Shown here piece by piece: positions 44,324 through 54,861 of a stretch of DNA of 64,000 nt. The notes beneath the pieces were generated by a model that saw nothing but the letters and a program-made list of their open reading frames with translations, did not search any database and had not been told where the DNA came from. Position numbers and translations under genes: made by a program. The first letter of the stretch is position 1, and each line of letters begins with the position of its first letter. Origin of the DNA: Nymphaea colorata (Eukaryota; Streptophyta; Magnoliopsida; Nymphaeales; Nymphaeaceae); NCBI RefSeq assembly GCF_008831285.2, contig NC_045142.1:13284716-13348715 (forward strand). The letters are read 5' to 3'.

Positions 44324-45248
44324 CTATGACACACGGATACGGGTACGGGTGTCCTACGGATACGGGTACGGGTACACGGACACGGTAATTTCAAAATTTT
44401 AGGATACGCAGACACGGCAAATATTATATTTAAAAAAATTAAAAATTATAATGAAATAAAAAACATGAAATTTATAATAAAAAGACTAACGTCCCTCTTT
44501 CTTTGTCCATACTTTGTCTGTCCTCAGAGCCACAGCCAAAGAAAAACCCACTTTTATTTTCAAATATTAAAACAATTTAATTTTTAAATATATATATAAA
44601 ATAATGTTGATAGAAAATGAGGTTACGGTGAGTCTGCAAACAATTTAAAATTATAACCGTTTTTGTTTAAATAACACAAAATTTAGGGCCATTTTGAAAT
44701 TTGTTCAAATGAAAGCTATAAAAGGCCCCTTTCATTCGAAACCCTCATTTTCACCCTTCGTTTCTTTCTCTCCACTCATCATTCTCTCCCAAATCGCGAC
44801 CTCCACGATCCTTCTTCTCTAGAGGCCAGCATGCCACCAGCGGCTCCAAGGCCGGTGATGTGGTAAGTATGATGCAGCTGACCGGCTGGTGACCCGCCAT
44901 GGTAGCAGGATGGGTGCTGAGCCATGAAATGGTGAGTTTTTTTTTATTTCGAATCTTTATTTCTTAATTTATTTGTTCTTTTCTCACTCTCTAGGTTTTC
45001 CCTCTAGGCTGCGGGTTGAGGGTTCTGGTGGAGGGAGACAGAATCCGGTGGATGAGATGGAAGGCACTTCAAAATAAAATAGAAGACGTAAAAAAAATCG
45101 AGGTTAAAACGGATTATAAAAGTGGTTCGGATCGGGTTTGACCCAGACCCGATCCAAAACGTATCCAGCCGTATCGCCGTGTCAGGATCCCCGTGTCGGC
45201 GTATCGACACCGGTACTCGACCCAATCTGCCGTATCCATGTGACGTAG
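44324..45248. mobile_element. 925-bp non-autonomous hAT element
   Basis: Ends are CTATGACACACGGATACGG and, complemented, CTACGTCACATGGATACGG. The perfect 8-bp TSD ATAAAAGA is at 44316-44323 and 45249-45256. The empty site survives in the other hAT-B copy near 54980-54990 (complement AGTATAAAAGAAGATC). Subterminal GGATACGGGTACGGG repeats resemble other plant hAT ends. No coding frame of note. Confidence 0.88.
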
Positions 45249-45381
45249 ATAAAAGAAGATCAATAAGAAACTGAAACTGGTTTAGACTATTAGTCTAATG
45301 ATATCGATGAATTAATAATTGAATTCCATAACAAATGAACAGGAACATATTAGTTATTTAGCAAAGAAGTTGCTAGTGGAC

Positions 45382-45479
45382 CTTATACTCACTGAATCTC
45401 CTATCCATATTCTCTCGAAAAGCTCTCTGCCTGCAGCATATTCCATCACTATGGCTACATGAGTCGGGGTTAGCAGTAC
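45382..45479 (-). pseudogene. Captured SnRK2 protein-kinase exon, copy 1
   Basis: Minus-strand frame VLLTPTHVAIVMEYAAGREL, then FERI before a small deletion breaks the frame. This is the SnRK2 kinase exon that runs from the end of the N-lobe into the hinge (EYAAG) and usually ends FSEDE. The acceptor AG is mutated (CTG in place of the TAG seen in copy 2). Confidence 0.75.
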
Positions 45480-45639
45480 CAGAATAAGACGACATTCACA
45501 TCATGAACACAGTAATGTCAACAGCTGAATAGCATGCTTAAGTAGAAGATGTGGAAGCATGATTTTTTAGAAAAATAAACATACATTACATCAAAAGAAG
45601 AAACCTCTCAACACTTGTAGCTAACAAGAAATTTGCTTT

Positions 45640-45720
45640 ATGTTATTAGCTGCGAGGCATCGAATAACAGCTTCAAAACAGCTCTGGTCCTCTGATGAAG
45701 AAGCAACATCAACCTAATAA
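45640..45720 (-). pseudogene. Captured exon of unknown gene, copy 1
   Basis: Minus strand VDVASSSEDQSCFEAVIRCL then AA, after an acceptor-like TTAG. The same piece is in copy 2 at 54353-54420. Not identified. Confidence 0.45.
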
Positions 45721-46063
45721 TGAAGGTAAAAAAGCAGCAATTTAAGAGAAACAAGTTGCAATCTCCACTAGAACCATTTTATTAACGTTGCGATCTCATA
45801 AATATGTATAATGTATGCTTCACTGAAACACAAGTTTCTACTATGAACATGAGTCAATCACCATTTCTTACAATTGAATATGCCTTTGACAAGCTTTCAA
45901 ATTTTCATATATAGAGCATTTTGTACAAGTTGACATAACTATGTTTGCAGCCAATAGACATCTCCAAAGGAATGGATCTCTATCCCAAAAAAAATTGTCT
46001 ACAATATGGAAAATCGTTCAGTTCATACCTTGCCTTTATTAGATAACAAACCTTACAGTCTAC

Positions 46064-46126
46064 CTGTAGTAGAGGGACCTCCTCGATTGAAAGTTCTGCT
46101 CCTAAGTCTCCACGTGCCACCATTGC
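46064..46126 (-). pseudogene. Captured plastidial pyruvate-kinase exon, copy 1
   Basis: A 63-nt exon flanked by a correct acceptor (TTTTTCTAG) and donor (CAG|GTAGAC) encodes AMVARGDLGAEL, then SIEEVPLLQ. This is the pyruvate-kinase block with the conserved MVARGDLG motif, and the GAELPIEEV form is typical of the plastidial alpha-type enzyme. Copy 1 keeps the Arg of ARGDLG. No other pyruvate-kinase exon was found nearby. Confidence 0.8.
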
Positions 46127-46805
46127 CTAGAAAAAGTTTTCAAGGGACTTGAGCATATATAAAGTAAGCATATCTTCTCAATAAGTTTGGGCTTGCAGAG
46201 AGCTTAAGTACAATGATCACATTTGAGATAGAACATAAAGAATGCCCCAACGATAAGGGTATAACAAGGATATAGTAAAGCAACATCACGTCACTATTTT
46301 CATCTTCACAAAATGATCATGAGTGCTGAAAAGATCATAGAAGAACAAGGAGTTCACATTAATAGGACAATAATTGAGTCTTTAATAGTTGTGTGCAGAA
46401 AATTCGTAGGAGAAAGAAATAAAAAGCAGTCCCTTCACTTCATATTGATAGACAAGATTGATGTCTGTCAGTAAAAAGTGATCTTGTGAATCTCCTTCTG
46501 AGTCTCTAACAGTAGACCCTAACAAAAAGTAAAAGTGTTAGCATAAAAAAAAAGTCATTATTGACTTAGTTCAAAAGAGTATTACCGAACTTACAATAAT
46601 ACTTGGTATTTTGTTAGTTGAATTGATGTTGAATCATGTCATGCTATCTCATCTTCAGCAGTGTCCTACAAGAAAACCAACAATAATTGATTAATTAAGA
46701 ATTACTATAACATATAAACACAAATAAATGTGATAAACTTTGATATACATACATTTTAGTACTTACCCTTAGCAATACCAGCACAAGATTAATTGGGTCT
46801 CCATA

Positions 46806-49030
46806 CTATCTTATCCAATCACCCGCACAAACTAATTCTTCTACTTTCTTTGAACTTGATGAACTCCTACATTCATCCACAATTTGATCTCCAGTATTAA
46901 AAGCGGATTCAAAGGCAACTGTAGTAATATGAATAGAGGCGGAGGAGGTGGAGGCAGACGGGGGGAAGGGGGAAGAAGGAGAGGAGGAGGAAGGAGGAGG
47001 GGAGGGGGGAGGGGGAAGAAGGAGAGGCGTAGGGGAGGAGGATGGGGGACGGGAGGAGAAGGAGGATGGGGAATGGGCAAGGCTGGGCCACCCCATTGGG
47101 CCCAGGCCCGGCCCGGGACCCAGTTTTCCCAGCCCGGATCTGGGCCCGACCGGGCCGCGCACCAGGTACCCGCCGGCAGCCCGGCTCGACGCCCAGGCCT
47201 AAATATGAATACACAATATATCTCGTGCCATGTGTGATAAAATGAGGTATTTCAATTCTTTATCTTTCCACCAAATCAATATATCAAATGAATCATGAGT
47301 GGTAGCATCACATTTGAGCAATCCATCTTCTAAATACATATCAAGCTCGGACTTGAGAGCTTGGAAAGAAACATTGTCTGCTTTACTTAAAAAGCTAAAA
47401 AATCTTACACTATATCTATTTGAATTGCTACATGATCAGTCAGTCGCCCTCACAAAAGCAGTAGTATCACATTTAACATATTTATTTAAACCTTCAACTT
47501 TTGCAACATAGCTATTATAAAGCTCTTGCAATGTATTTCCTACTAATATCATCTGGTCTTCCTTTGATTCTATTTGACTAAAAGTCTTTGAAAAGACAAA
47601 GTTTGTTCAACTTAACTTCATCCTTGGATCTAGTATGGAAGCAATAGCCATCAATATATTGCACGAGCTCCAATACTTATCAAACTTTTCTTTCATTTTA
47701 TTGTCATTCTCTTCATAAAGCTACACCCATTTACAACTTCTTCTTGTAATAGTTCTTGAACCCCCCAAATTTCTAGGAAAAATAGGTTTGTTGTAAGATA
47801 CTTGGACCCTTAAAAAAACACAAAAAACATTATAAAATGCTTCAAGAAAAGTACATATTTTTTGTACTCTCTCCTATTCATTTGCATCCAGCAACCAAAT
47901 AAAACCAACATCTTCCATATCATATCTATCAAAAACATGTTTGTGTGGAACCTCCAACATCAAATAACAAAAATCTCATCGAGTTGCAACATCTAGCACC
48001 AACTTCTTTTGACCACGAATTTCAAATTCATATACTATAATAGCAGATAAACCGTCTTGCATCATCAGATTTAGAATATGCACAACAACGGACATGAAAA
48101 AATTGACCACTTCGGTATAGATGTATACCACTTTTCTCTAAAATTTCTTTCAATGTTCTTACAAAAACATCATTAGAAAAAGCATTGTCAATGATACTGG
48201 AGATGATCTTCTTTTTTATTTCTCATTCTTGAAGATTTTTAGCAATTATATTTGCTACATTCTTCACAATATGAGGCGATTCGACTTGGTTAAAACTAAT
48301 TATATGCTTTTAAAGTGTCCAAGTATGATCTATGAAGTGAACTGTAATGAAAATATACCCAATTTGTTAGTTGGACGTTCATACATTTTTTGTCAAGGCA
48401 ACAGATGTAACACCTTTAAAATATTCCTTTAAGTTCTTTTTTTCTATCTCATATAATTTTGTGACATTTTTTCTTACTATTGTCCTTGCAATGGGTAACC
48501 AATTTGAAAAAGCAATCTTTAGTAAAAATCTAAACCAGCAATGCTGCGTACTCTTGACAAACTATCAGCTTCACCAATATCTCTCTTATTTTTTTGGGAT
48601 CAAGTTTGGCACCATTGCTCATTGATTCCTTTGTAAGACCTGAAACTTCACTTATGCCAAACTCAAAGTATTTTGCTTCATATTACCAGGACGCACAAGA
48701 CACTTATGTCTTCTCATCAATGATATACTCCATTCTATACTTATAACAAACGTTGCTTTGCAATACTTGCATCTATCTTGTTTCACTCCACCCGCAGTTA
48801 CTTCTTCAAAATCATTCCAAACTAAAGAAGTCTTTGCCCTTTGTCTTCTCGTACCATTATTAGGCATTTCTTCCTCAACTTTATCCATGCTTACATCCTC
48901 ATTTTCAACAGACTTCAAATAAGCAGCATCTAAACTGTCATCAGCTATAGACTATTGTGTTGAGATTCCTAGGACAGGTGGTTCTGTTGAACCTGCTCCT
49001 GAACTACATATTATTTGTTTGTCTTTACTT
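46806..49030 (-). pseudogene. hAT-B transposase, copy 1
   Basis: The BED finger (48652-48918) reads TSLVWNDFEEVTAGGVKQDR, CKYCKATFVISIEWSISLMR and RHKC. Degraded ribonuclease-H-like core follows. The C-terminal dimerisation region at 46806-46930 (IVDECRSSSSSKKVEELVC, AGDWIR) is separated by the 266-bp insertion at 46936. Multiple stops; not functional. Confidence 0.78.
46926..47211. mobile_element. 266-bp GC-rich insertion with 10-bp target duplication
   Basis: The insert 46936-47201 interrupts the hAT-B transposase C-terminus. The 10-mer AATATGAATA is repeated exactly at 46926-46935 and 47202-47211, and the uninterrupted version lies in copy 2 near 52365-52395. On the minus strand the insert begins TAGGCCTGGGCGTCGAGCC, then GGGCC-rich sequence, then a CCT/TCC-rich tail. 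One end looks hAT-like (TAGGCC...), but the other end is not its complement, so class is uncertain. Confidence 0.65.
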
Positions 49031-49049
49031 GTAGACTTCTTTGCTCAAC

Positions 49050-49710
49050 CTATAGACTCGCTTATACTCGACTTGACTCGTTTAGGATTGATTATATAAC
49101 TAAATGGATAATATTTTTGACAATTGCATGCACGTACTTAGTACATATTCCAATTTTTTAGCAAATTAATATACTTCATAACTTAATTGCCTAGGCAGTC
49201 TAGTAGATACTAGGCGCTTGGACACAATTGTCAAACTCAGTGAGTAAATTCAGGAATATCTTGAGTAAACCTGGATTAGCATGTTGACTGGCAGTCAGCC
49301 CAATCATAATTGGATCTTGAATGAACCGGCTGAGAGTCTTTGTAGCCAGTCATTTTCACTTCTTCTGCTATTAGTTATCTTGAATTTGTGGTAGGAAAAT
49401 GAAATGTAATATTTTCAAAATGCAGCCTACATTTTTGTGCATGTTGGCATGAGTGTGTGCATTTAGCAGCGTGAATGCTGGGAGGGAGACATCAAGTACG
49501 ATTTGTATGTGGGTGCAAGCACTCAGAGAGAGAGAGAGAGAGAGATGTGGATTTTGTTATTTGAAAATAAAATTCTTTTAAGCAACTAAATATTTTCACA
49601 AGTTTTGTTTTGTTACTTTTAAGTTGTCCAATCTTTTTGGTCCAAATGAATACAAGTCAGCTTGCAGTTGATTATATATCAACACCTAATCTTTGGTGGA
49701 GAAGAAGAAT
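49050..49710. other. Spacer between the two hAT-B copies
   Basis: No TIR or coding region recognised. A GA microsatellite lies at 49525-49544. A CTCGACTTGACTCG-type piece near 49065-49080 resembles hAT-B subterminal motifs and may be a truncated 5' end. Confidence 0.4.
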
Positions 49711-50212
49711 GTCATCACTGAGAGAAAATACTACAAGTAAAGACAAACAAGTAATATGCAGTTCAGGAGCAGGTTCAACAAAACCATCTATCCTAAGAAT
49801 CTCAACACTATAGTCTGTAGTTGATGACAATTTAGGTCATACTTATTTGAAGTATGCTGAAAACGAGGATGTAAGCATGGATAAAGTTGAGGAAGAAATG
49901 CCTAATAATGGTAGGAGAAGACAAAAGACAAGGACTTTTTCAGTTTGGAATGATTTTGAATAAGTAATTGTGGGTGGTGTGAAAAAAAGTAAATGCAAGT
50001 ATTGCAAAGCAACGTTTGTTATACGTACTGAAATACGAATTTTGAGACCATTACAAAAATATATGTCATAGATTATTATTCTTATATAATTAAGCTTTTT
50101 TTCTTCATATTACTTTATATTAAGATTGTTCAAAAACGGTAGTTTTGTATTTTCATTAAACATGTTTTTACAGTATTGATTTTTCATTTTTAATTAGCTA
50201 AAATTTTGTGGA

Positions 50213-50458
50213 TGTTGATAGATCGTATGTTTCGGGTCCGGATCCATACCCGACCCGCCTTGTAGCCCGTTTTGGGCACTACTTAAGTCATGTAACCCTA
50301 ATCCTTATGTGTTAATGATAATCTAAGGAGAGAGAGAGTCTGGCTGCTAGTGGGCACCAACTCCTCCTCATTCGTAGTTTTTTCTCCCTCGTGTTGAGGG
50401 TTTTCCACGTTACATCGTGATTGTTGTTTCTCTTCCTCTTCTTGTTCATATTTCTACA
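50213..50458 (+). repeat. LTR fragment of the Copia C family
   Basis: 246 bp, TGTTGATAG...TTTCTACA, clearly the same LTR family as 25361-25609 in opposite orientation, but more diverged than the two Copia C LTRs are from each other. It is followed by an exact PBS, so it is a 5' LTR whose element is truncated about 300 bp later. Confidence 0.85.
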
Positions 50459-50470
50459 TGGTATCAGAGC
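50459..50470 (+). other. Primer-binding site of truncated Copia
   Basis: TGGTATCAGAGC, exact match to the initiator-tRNA-Met PBS, abutting the LTR. Confidence 0.88.
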
Positions 50471-50770
50471 CGTGAAGTTCCGGCGTTACTGGTTTGTCTT
50501 TTGCCCGTGTTGGAGGAGGATTCGCCCAAGCACTGTTCATCGTCTCGCCCGGCACTGTTCATCGCCCGTGCCCGATGATCGTGCCCGAGCTTCGTCCGTC
50601 GCACCAGCCGCCGCCTCCGCCCAGCGACGCCCTGATCAGCGCCGCTCAGGTTCCCGCCGCCTCTGCCTAGCGACGACCGGCCCAGCGATGCCCTGATCAG
50701 CGCCGCTTAGGTTCCGGCCGCCTCCGCCCAGCGACGACCTGCCCAGCGGCGTTCCTCTCTTCCGCTTTCT
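50471..50770 (+). repeat. GC-rich retroelement leader with ~70-bp tandem repeats
   Basis: Pieces such as CCGCCTCCGCCCAGCGACG and CCCTGATCAGCGCCGCT recur two to three times between 50600 and 50750. It is the untranslated leader of a Copia C relative. The hAT-B sequence resumes at about 50771. Confidence 0.65.
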
Positions 50771-52538
50771 GTTACATCATCGATGAGAAGACATAAGTGT
50801 CTTGTGCTTCGGCAAAATACTTTGAGTTTTGGCATTACTGAAGTTTCAGGTCTTACAAAGGAATCAATGAGCAATGGTGCCAAACTTGGTCCCGAAAAAG
50901 TAAAAGAGATATTGGCGAAGATGGTAGTTTGTCAAGAGTACGCATTCAATATGGTTGAGCATTGCTGGTTTAGATTTTTACTAAAGCTTGCTTTTCCAAA
51001 TTAGTTACCCATTGCATGGACAATGGTAAGAAAAGATGTCACAAAATTATATGAGGTAGAAAAAAAGAAGTTAAAGGAATATTTTAAAGGTGTTACATCT
51101 ATTGCCTTGACAACAAATATGTGGACGTCCAACCAACAAATTGGCTATATTTTCATTACAGCTCACTTCATAGATCATGCTTGGACACTTCAAAAACGTA
51201 TAATTGGTTTTAACCAAGTCGAATCGCCTCATACTTTGAAGAATCTAGCAAATGTAATTGTTAAAAATCTTCAAGAATAAAAAATAAAAAAGATCATCTC
51301 CATTACAGTTGACAATGCTTCTTCTAATGATGTTCTTGTAAAAACATTGAAAGAAATTTTAGAGAAAAGTGGTGTAAATCTATACCAAAGTGGTAAATTT
51401 TTCATGTCCGTTGTACACATATTCTAAATCTGATGGTGCAAGATGGTTTATCTGTTATTAGAGATGAACTCGGTAAGATTAGAGAGGCAGTCCAATATAT
51501 AAAATGCTCCCTTATCAAGACTTCACAACTTTTAACTTATAGTAGATAAATTTGAAATTCGTGGTCAAAAGAAGTTGGTGCTAGATGTTGCAACTCGATG
51601 GAATTCTACTTATTTGATGTTGGAGGTTACACTTATGTACAAACATGTTTTTGATAGATATGATATGGAAGATGCTGATTTTACTTGGTTGCTGGATGTA
51701 GATGAATGGAAGAGAGTACAAAAAATATGTACTTTTCTTGAAGCATTTTATAATGTTTTTGTGCTTTTTTCAGGGTCCAAATAACTTACAACAAACCTAT
51801 TTTTCCTAGCCATTTGGGGGGTTCAAGAATTATTACAAGAAAAAGTTGTAAATGGGTGTAGCTTTATGAAGAGAATGACAACTAAAATGAAAGAAAAGTT
51901 TGATAAGTATTGGAGCTCCTGCAATATATTAATGGCTCTTGCTTCCATACTAGATCCAAGGATGAAGTTAAGTTTAACAGACTTCGCCTTTTTAAAGACT
52001 TTTAATCAAATAGAACGAAAGGATGACTATATGACATTAGTGAAAAATACATTGCAAGAGCTTTATAACAGCTATGTTGCAAAAATTGAAGGTTTAAATA
52101 AAGATGTTGAATGTAATACTATTGCTTTTATGAGAGCGGCTGACTCATCATGCAACAATTCAAATAGATATAGTGTAAGATTTTTTAGCTTTTTAAGTAA
52201 AGCAGACAATGTTCCTTTCCAAGCTCTCAAGTCTGATCTTGATATGTATTTAGAAGATGGATTGCTCAAATGTAATGCTACCACTCATGATTTGTTTGTT
52301 ATATTGATTTGGTGGAAAGATAAAGAATTGAAATACCTCATTTTATCACATATGGCACGAGATATATTGTGTATTCCTATTACTACAGTTGCCTTTGAAT
52401 CTGTTTTTAGTACTGGAGGTCGAATTGTGGATGAATGTAAGAGTTCATTGAGTTCAAAGACAGTAGAAGAATTAGCTTGTGCAGGTGATTGGATAAGACA
52501 GTATGGCGACCCAATGAATCTTGTGTTGATATTGCTAA

Positions 52539-53210
52539 CAATGTTATCACTAGCGTAGCGTAGCGCGTATCGATCGGGCCGACATATACATCATATCGTA
52601 ACGTATCATAAATGTATCATAATGTATCGTAAATTTAATTTTTTAATTTTTAAAAAATATTAACAAATTATAAAAGATAAAAAAAAATCAGAAAAATTCT
52701 AAAAAACAGAAAAAACAAGCAAAAGTCATAAAAAATCAAGAAAATGTATTTAAAGGAACATTCATGTATATGAAGTATGAACAACACATTCCAAAATAAG
52801 ACATCAGACATTCAAAAATCAAAATAACATAATAAGCAGCCGAAGAGAATTCGATTACATCACAATTCATAAGTTCAAAAGTCAAAAGACTCAAAACATA
52901 TAGACATAGTTATCATCTTTCATGATTCAACAATAATCCTCGTCAATCGTCATCTGCATCATCATAGAAAATCTCTCCCTCCCACGTCTCTTGTAGTGTT
53001 TACAAACAAGAAAAGAGAGAGAGAGAGAGAGAGCGCGAGAGGAGCAGCGGTTTTAAAAGAACACGCAAAAAAGGGGTCGTCAGACCCCTTTTTATTTTTT
53101 CCCGTATCGTGTGATACGCGTACGATACGCACGTGTATCGCGTATTGATGATGTATTGTATAGGTTTCTTCGACCTATACGATACGTATCGTACGATACG
53201 GATAACATTG
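52539..53210. mobile_element. 672-bp non-autonomous hAT related to hAT-A
   Basis: TIR CAATGTTATC at both ends (right end GATAACATTG). The 8-bp TSD ATTGCTAA lies at 52531-52538 and 53211-53218. Copy 1 near 46770 has the empty site (complement ATTGCTAAGGGTAAG). TIR and subterminal GTATCG/CGATAC motifs are close to hAT-A at 39951-43346, so hAT-A-type transposase probably moved it. Contains a GA microsatellite (about 53014-53033). No transposase. Confidence 0.88.
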
Positions 53211-53848
53211 ATTGCTAAAAGTAAGTACTAAAATGTATGTATATCAAAGTTTATCACATTTTTTTGTGTTTATATGTTATAGTATTTCTTAATTGATCAA
53301 TTATTGTTGGTTTTCTTGTAGGACACTGCTGAAGATGAGAAAGCATGACATGATTCAACATCAATTCAACTAATAAAATACCAGGTATTATTCTAAGTTT
53401 GGTAGTTCTCTTTTGAACTAAGTCAATAATGACTTTTTTTTTATGCTAACACTTTTACTTTTTGTTAGGATCTATTGTTAGAGACTCAGAAGGAGATTCA
53501 CAATAGTGCTTTTTACTCTAACAGACATCAATCTTGTCTATCAATATGAAGGAAGGGACTGCTTTTTATTTCCTTCTCCTACAAATTTTCCGCGCACAAC
53601 TATTAAAGACTCAATTATTGACCTATTAATGTAAACTCCTTGTTCTTCTGTGATCTTTTCAGCACCCATGATCATTTTGTGAAGATGAAAATAGTGACGT
53701 GATGTTGCTTTTTATCGTTGGGGCATTCTTTATGTTCTATGTTCTATGTCAAACGTGATCATTGTACTTAAGCTCACTGCAAGCCCAAACTTAGTGAGAA
53801 GAAATGCTTAATTTATATATGCTCAAGTCACTCGAACACTTTTTCTAG

Positions 53849-53911
53849 GCAATGGTGGCACATGGAGACCTAGGAGCAGAACTTCCAATCGAGGAGGTCC
53901 CTCTACCACAG
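53849..53911 (+). pseudogene. Captured plastidial pyruvate-kinase exon, copy 2
   Basis: 63 nt with acceptor CTAG and donor CAG|GTAGAC, encoding AMVAHGDLGAELPIEEVPLP plus Gln. It differs from copy 1 at four positions, all transitions. One of them, CGT to CAT, replaces the Arg of ARGDLG by His, a change expected from deamination of a methylated CpG. Confidence 0.8.
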
Positions 53912-54150
53912 GTAGACTGTAAGGTTTGTTATCTACTAAAGACAGGGTATGAACTGAATGATTTTCCATATTCTAGACAATTTTTTTGGGATAGAGGTCC
54001 ATTCCTTTGGAGATGTCTATTGGCTGTAAACATAGTTATGTCAACTTGTACAAAATGCTCTATATATGAAAATTTGAAAGCTTGTCAAAGACATATTCAA
54101 TAGTAAGAAATGGTGATTGACTCATGTTAACAGTAGAAACTTGTGTTTCA

Positions 54151-54352
54151 GTGAAGCACATATTTATCAGATCGCAAGGTTAATAAAGTTCTAGTGCAGT
54201 CTGCAACTTGTTTCTCTTAAATTGCTGCGTCTTTACCTTCATGATTAGGCAGTGAAGCACATATTTATCAGATTGCAAGGTTAATAAAATGGTTCTAGTG
54301 CAGTCTGCAACTTGTTTCTCTTAAATTGCTGCTATTTTAGCTTCATGACTAG
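54151..54352 (+). repeat. 101-bp tandem duplication in hAT-B copy 2
   Basis: Two units (54151-54251 and 54252-54352) start GTGAAGCACATATTTATCAG. Copy 1 has a single unit (about 45720-45830), so the duplication arose after the copies separated. Confidence 0.75.
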
Positions 54353-54420
54353 GTTGATGTTGCTGCTTCATCAAAAAACCAGAGCTGATTTGAAGCTGTT
54401 ATTCGATGTCTGGCAGCTAA
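54353..54420 (+). pseudogene. Captured exon of unknown gene, copy 2
   Basis: After acceptor CTAG the frame reads VDVAASSKNQS, stop, FEAVIRCLAA. The stop replaces the Cys codon of copy 1. Same unidentified host exon. Confidence 0.45.
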
Positions 54421-54759
54421 GCAGCATACAACAAATTTCTTGTAAGCTACAAGCGCTGAGAGGTTTCTTCTTTTGATGAAATGCATGTTTATTTTTCCAA
54501 AAAATCATGCTTCCACATCTTCTACTTATTCAAGCTTACTTGGAAATGTCTTCTCGAGATGTTTGGTACTGGATGTGATGATCAAATCAGTAACTCTTCG
54601 ATCTAAGGTTATTTCCTTTGTTCAGGTTCTAAGAGTGTATAAGAGTTTGTCTGATTTGATATTTGTTTTTCTTTCAATTGCTTAAGCACATATTATCATA
54701 AGCATGCTGATCAGTTGTTGAGATTACTGTGTTCATGATGTGAATGTCGTCTTATGTAG

Positions 54760-54861
54760 GTACTGCTAACCCCGATTCATTTCGCCATAGTGATGGAATA
54801 TGCTCCAAGCTGAGAGCTTTTCAAGAGAATATGCAATGGTGGGAGATTCAGTGAGGATGAG
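54760..54861 (+). pseudogene. Captured SnRK2 protein-kinase exon, copy 2
   Basis: Exactly 102 nt between acceptor GTAG and a GT, encoding LLTPIHFAIVMEYAPS, stop, ELFKRICNGGRFSEDE. The boundaries match the known 102-nt SnRK2 exon, so the capture included flanking intron. SnRK2 kinases act in ABA and osmotic-stress signalling; this fragment alone has no ATP loop or catalytic loop and carries a stop. Confidence 0.8.

Larger units (their letters stand above)
43532..49050 (-). mobile_element. hAT-B copy 1 (minus strand)
   Basis: In element orientation it runs from BED transposase (about 49030) through the hAT C-terminus (46806), pyruvate-kinase exon, unknown exon, SnRK2 exon, to the 3' TIR at 43532. 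It pairs as an inverted repeat with 49710-55803. Two private insertions are in it: 44324-45248 and 46936-47201. Confidence 0.75.
49864..52553 (+). pseudogene. hAT-B transposase, copy 2
   Basis: The BED part (49864-50035) has WNDFE and CKYCKATFVI. After the LTR fragment the core resumes at 50774 with MRRHKCLV. Then VTSIALTTNMWTSNQQIGYI, ITVDNASSNDVLVKTLKEIL and LDVATRWNSTYLMLEV, followed by LASILDPRMKLSLTDFAF. The dimerisation region is PITTVAFESVFSTGGRIVDE, CKSSLSSKTVEELACAGDWI. It is better preserved than copy 1, with a 230-codon open C-terminal frame (51866-52558) whose last codons come from the 672-bp insertion. Stops near 51004, 51280, 51425 and 51784 inactivate it. Confidence 0.82.

Noticed and set aside
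46884-47237. Gly/Arg-rich open frames in three phases
   Set aside because: They arise from the GGA/CCT-rich 266-bp insertion; all frames are open because of composition.
53849-54861. Functional pyruvate-kinase or SnRK2 gene
   Set aside because: Only one exon of each is present, with nonsense or missense damage, inside a transposon; no other exons of either gene are visible.
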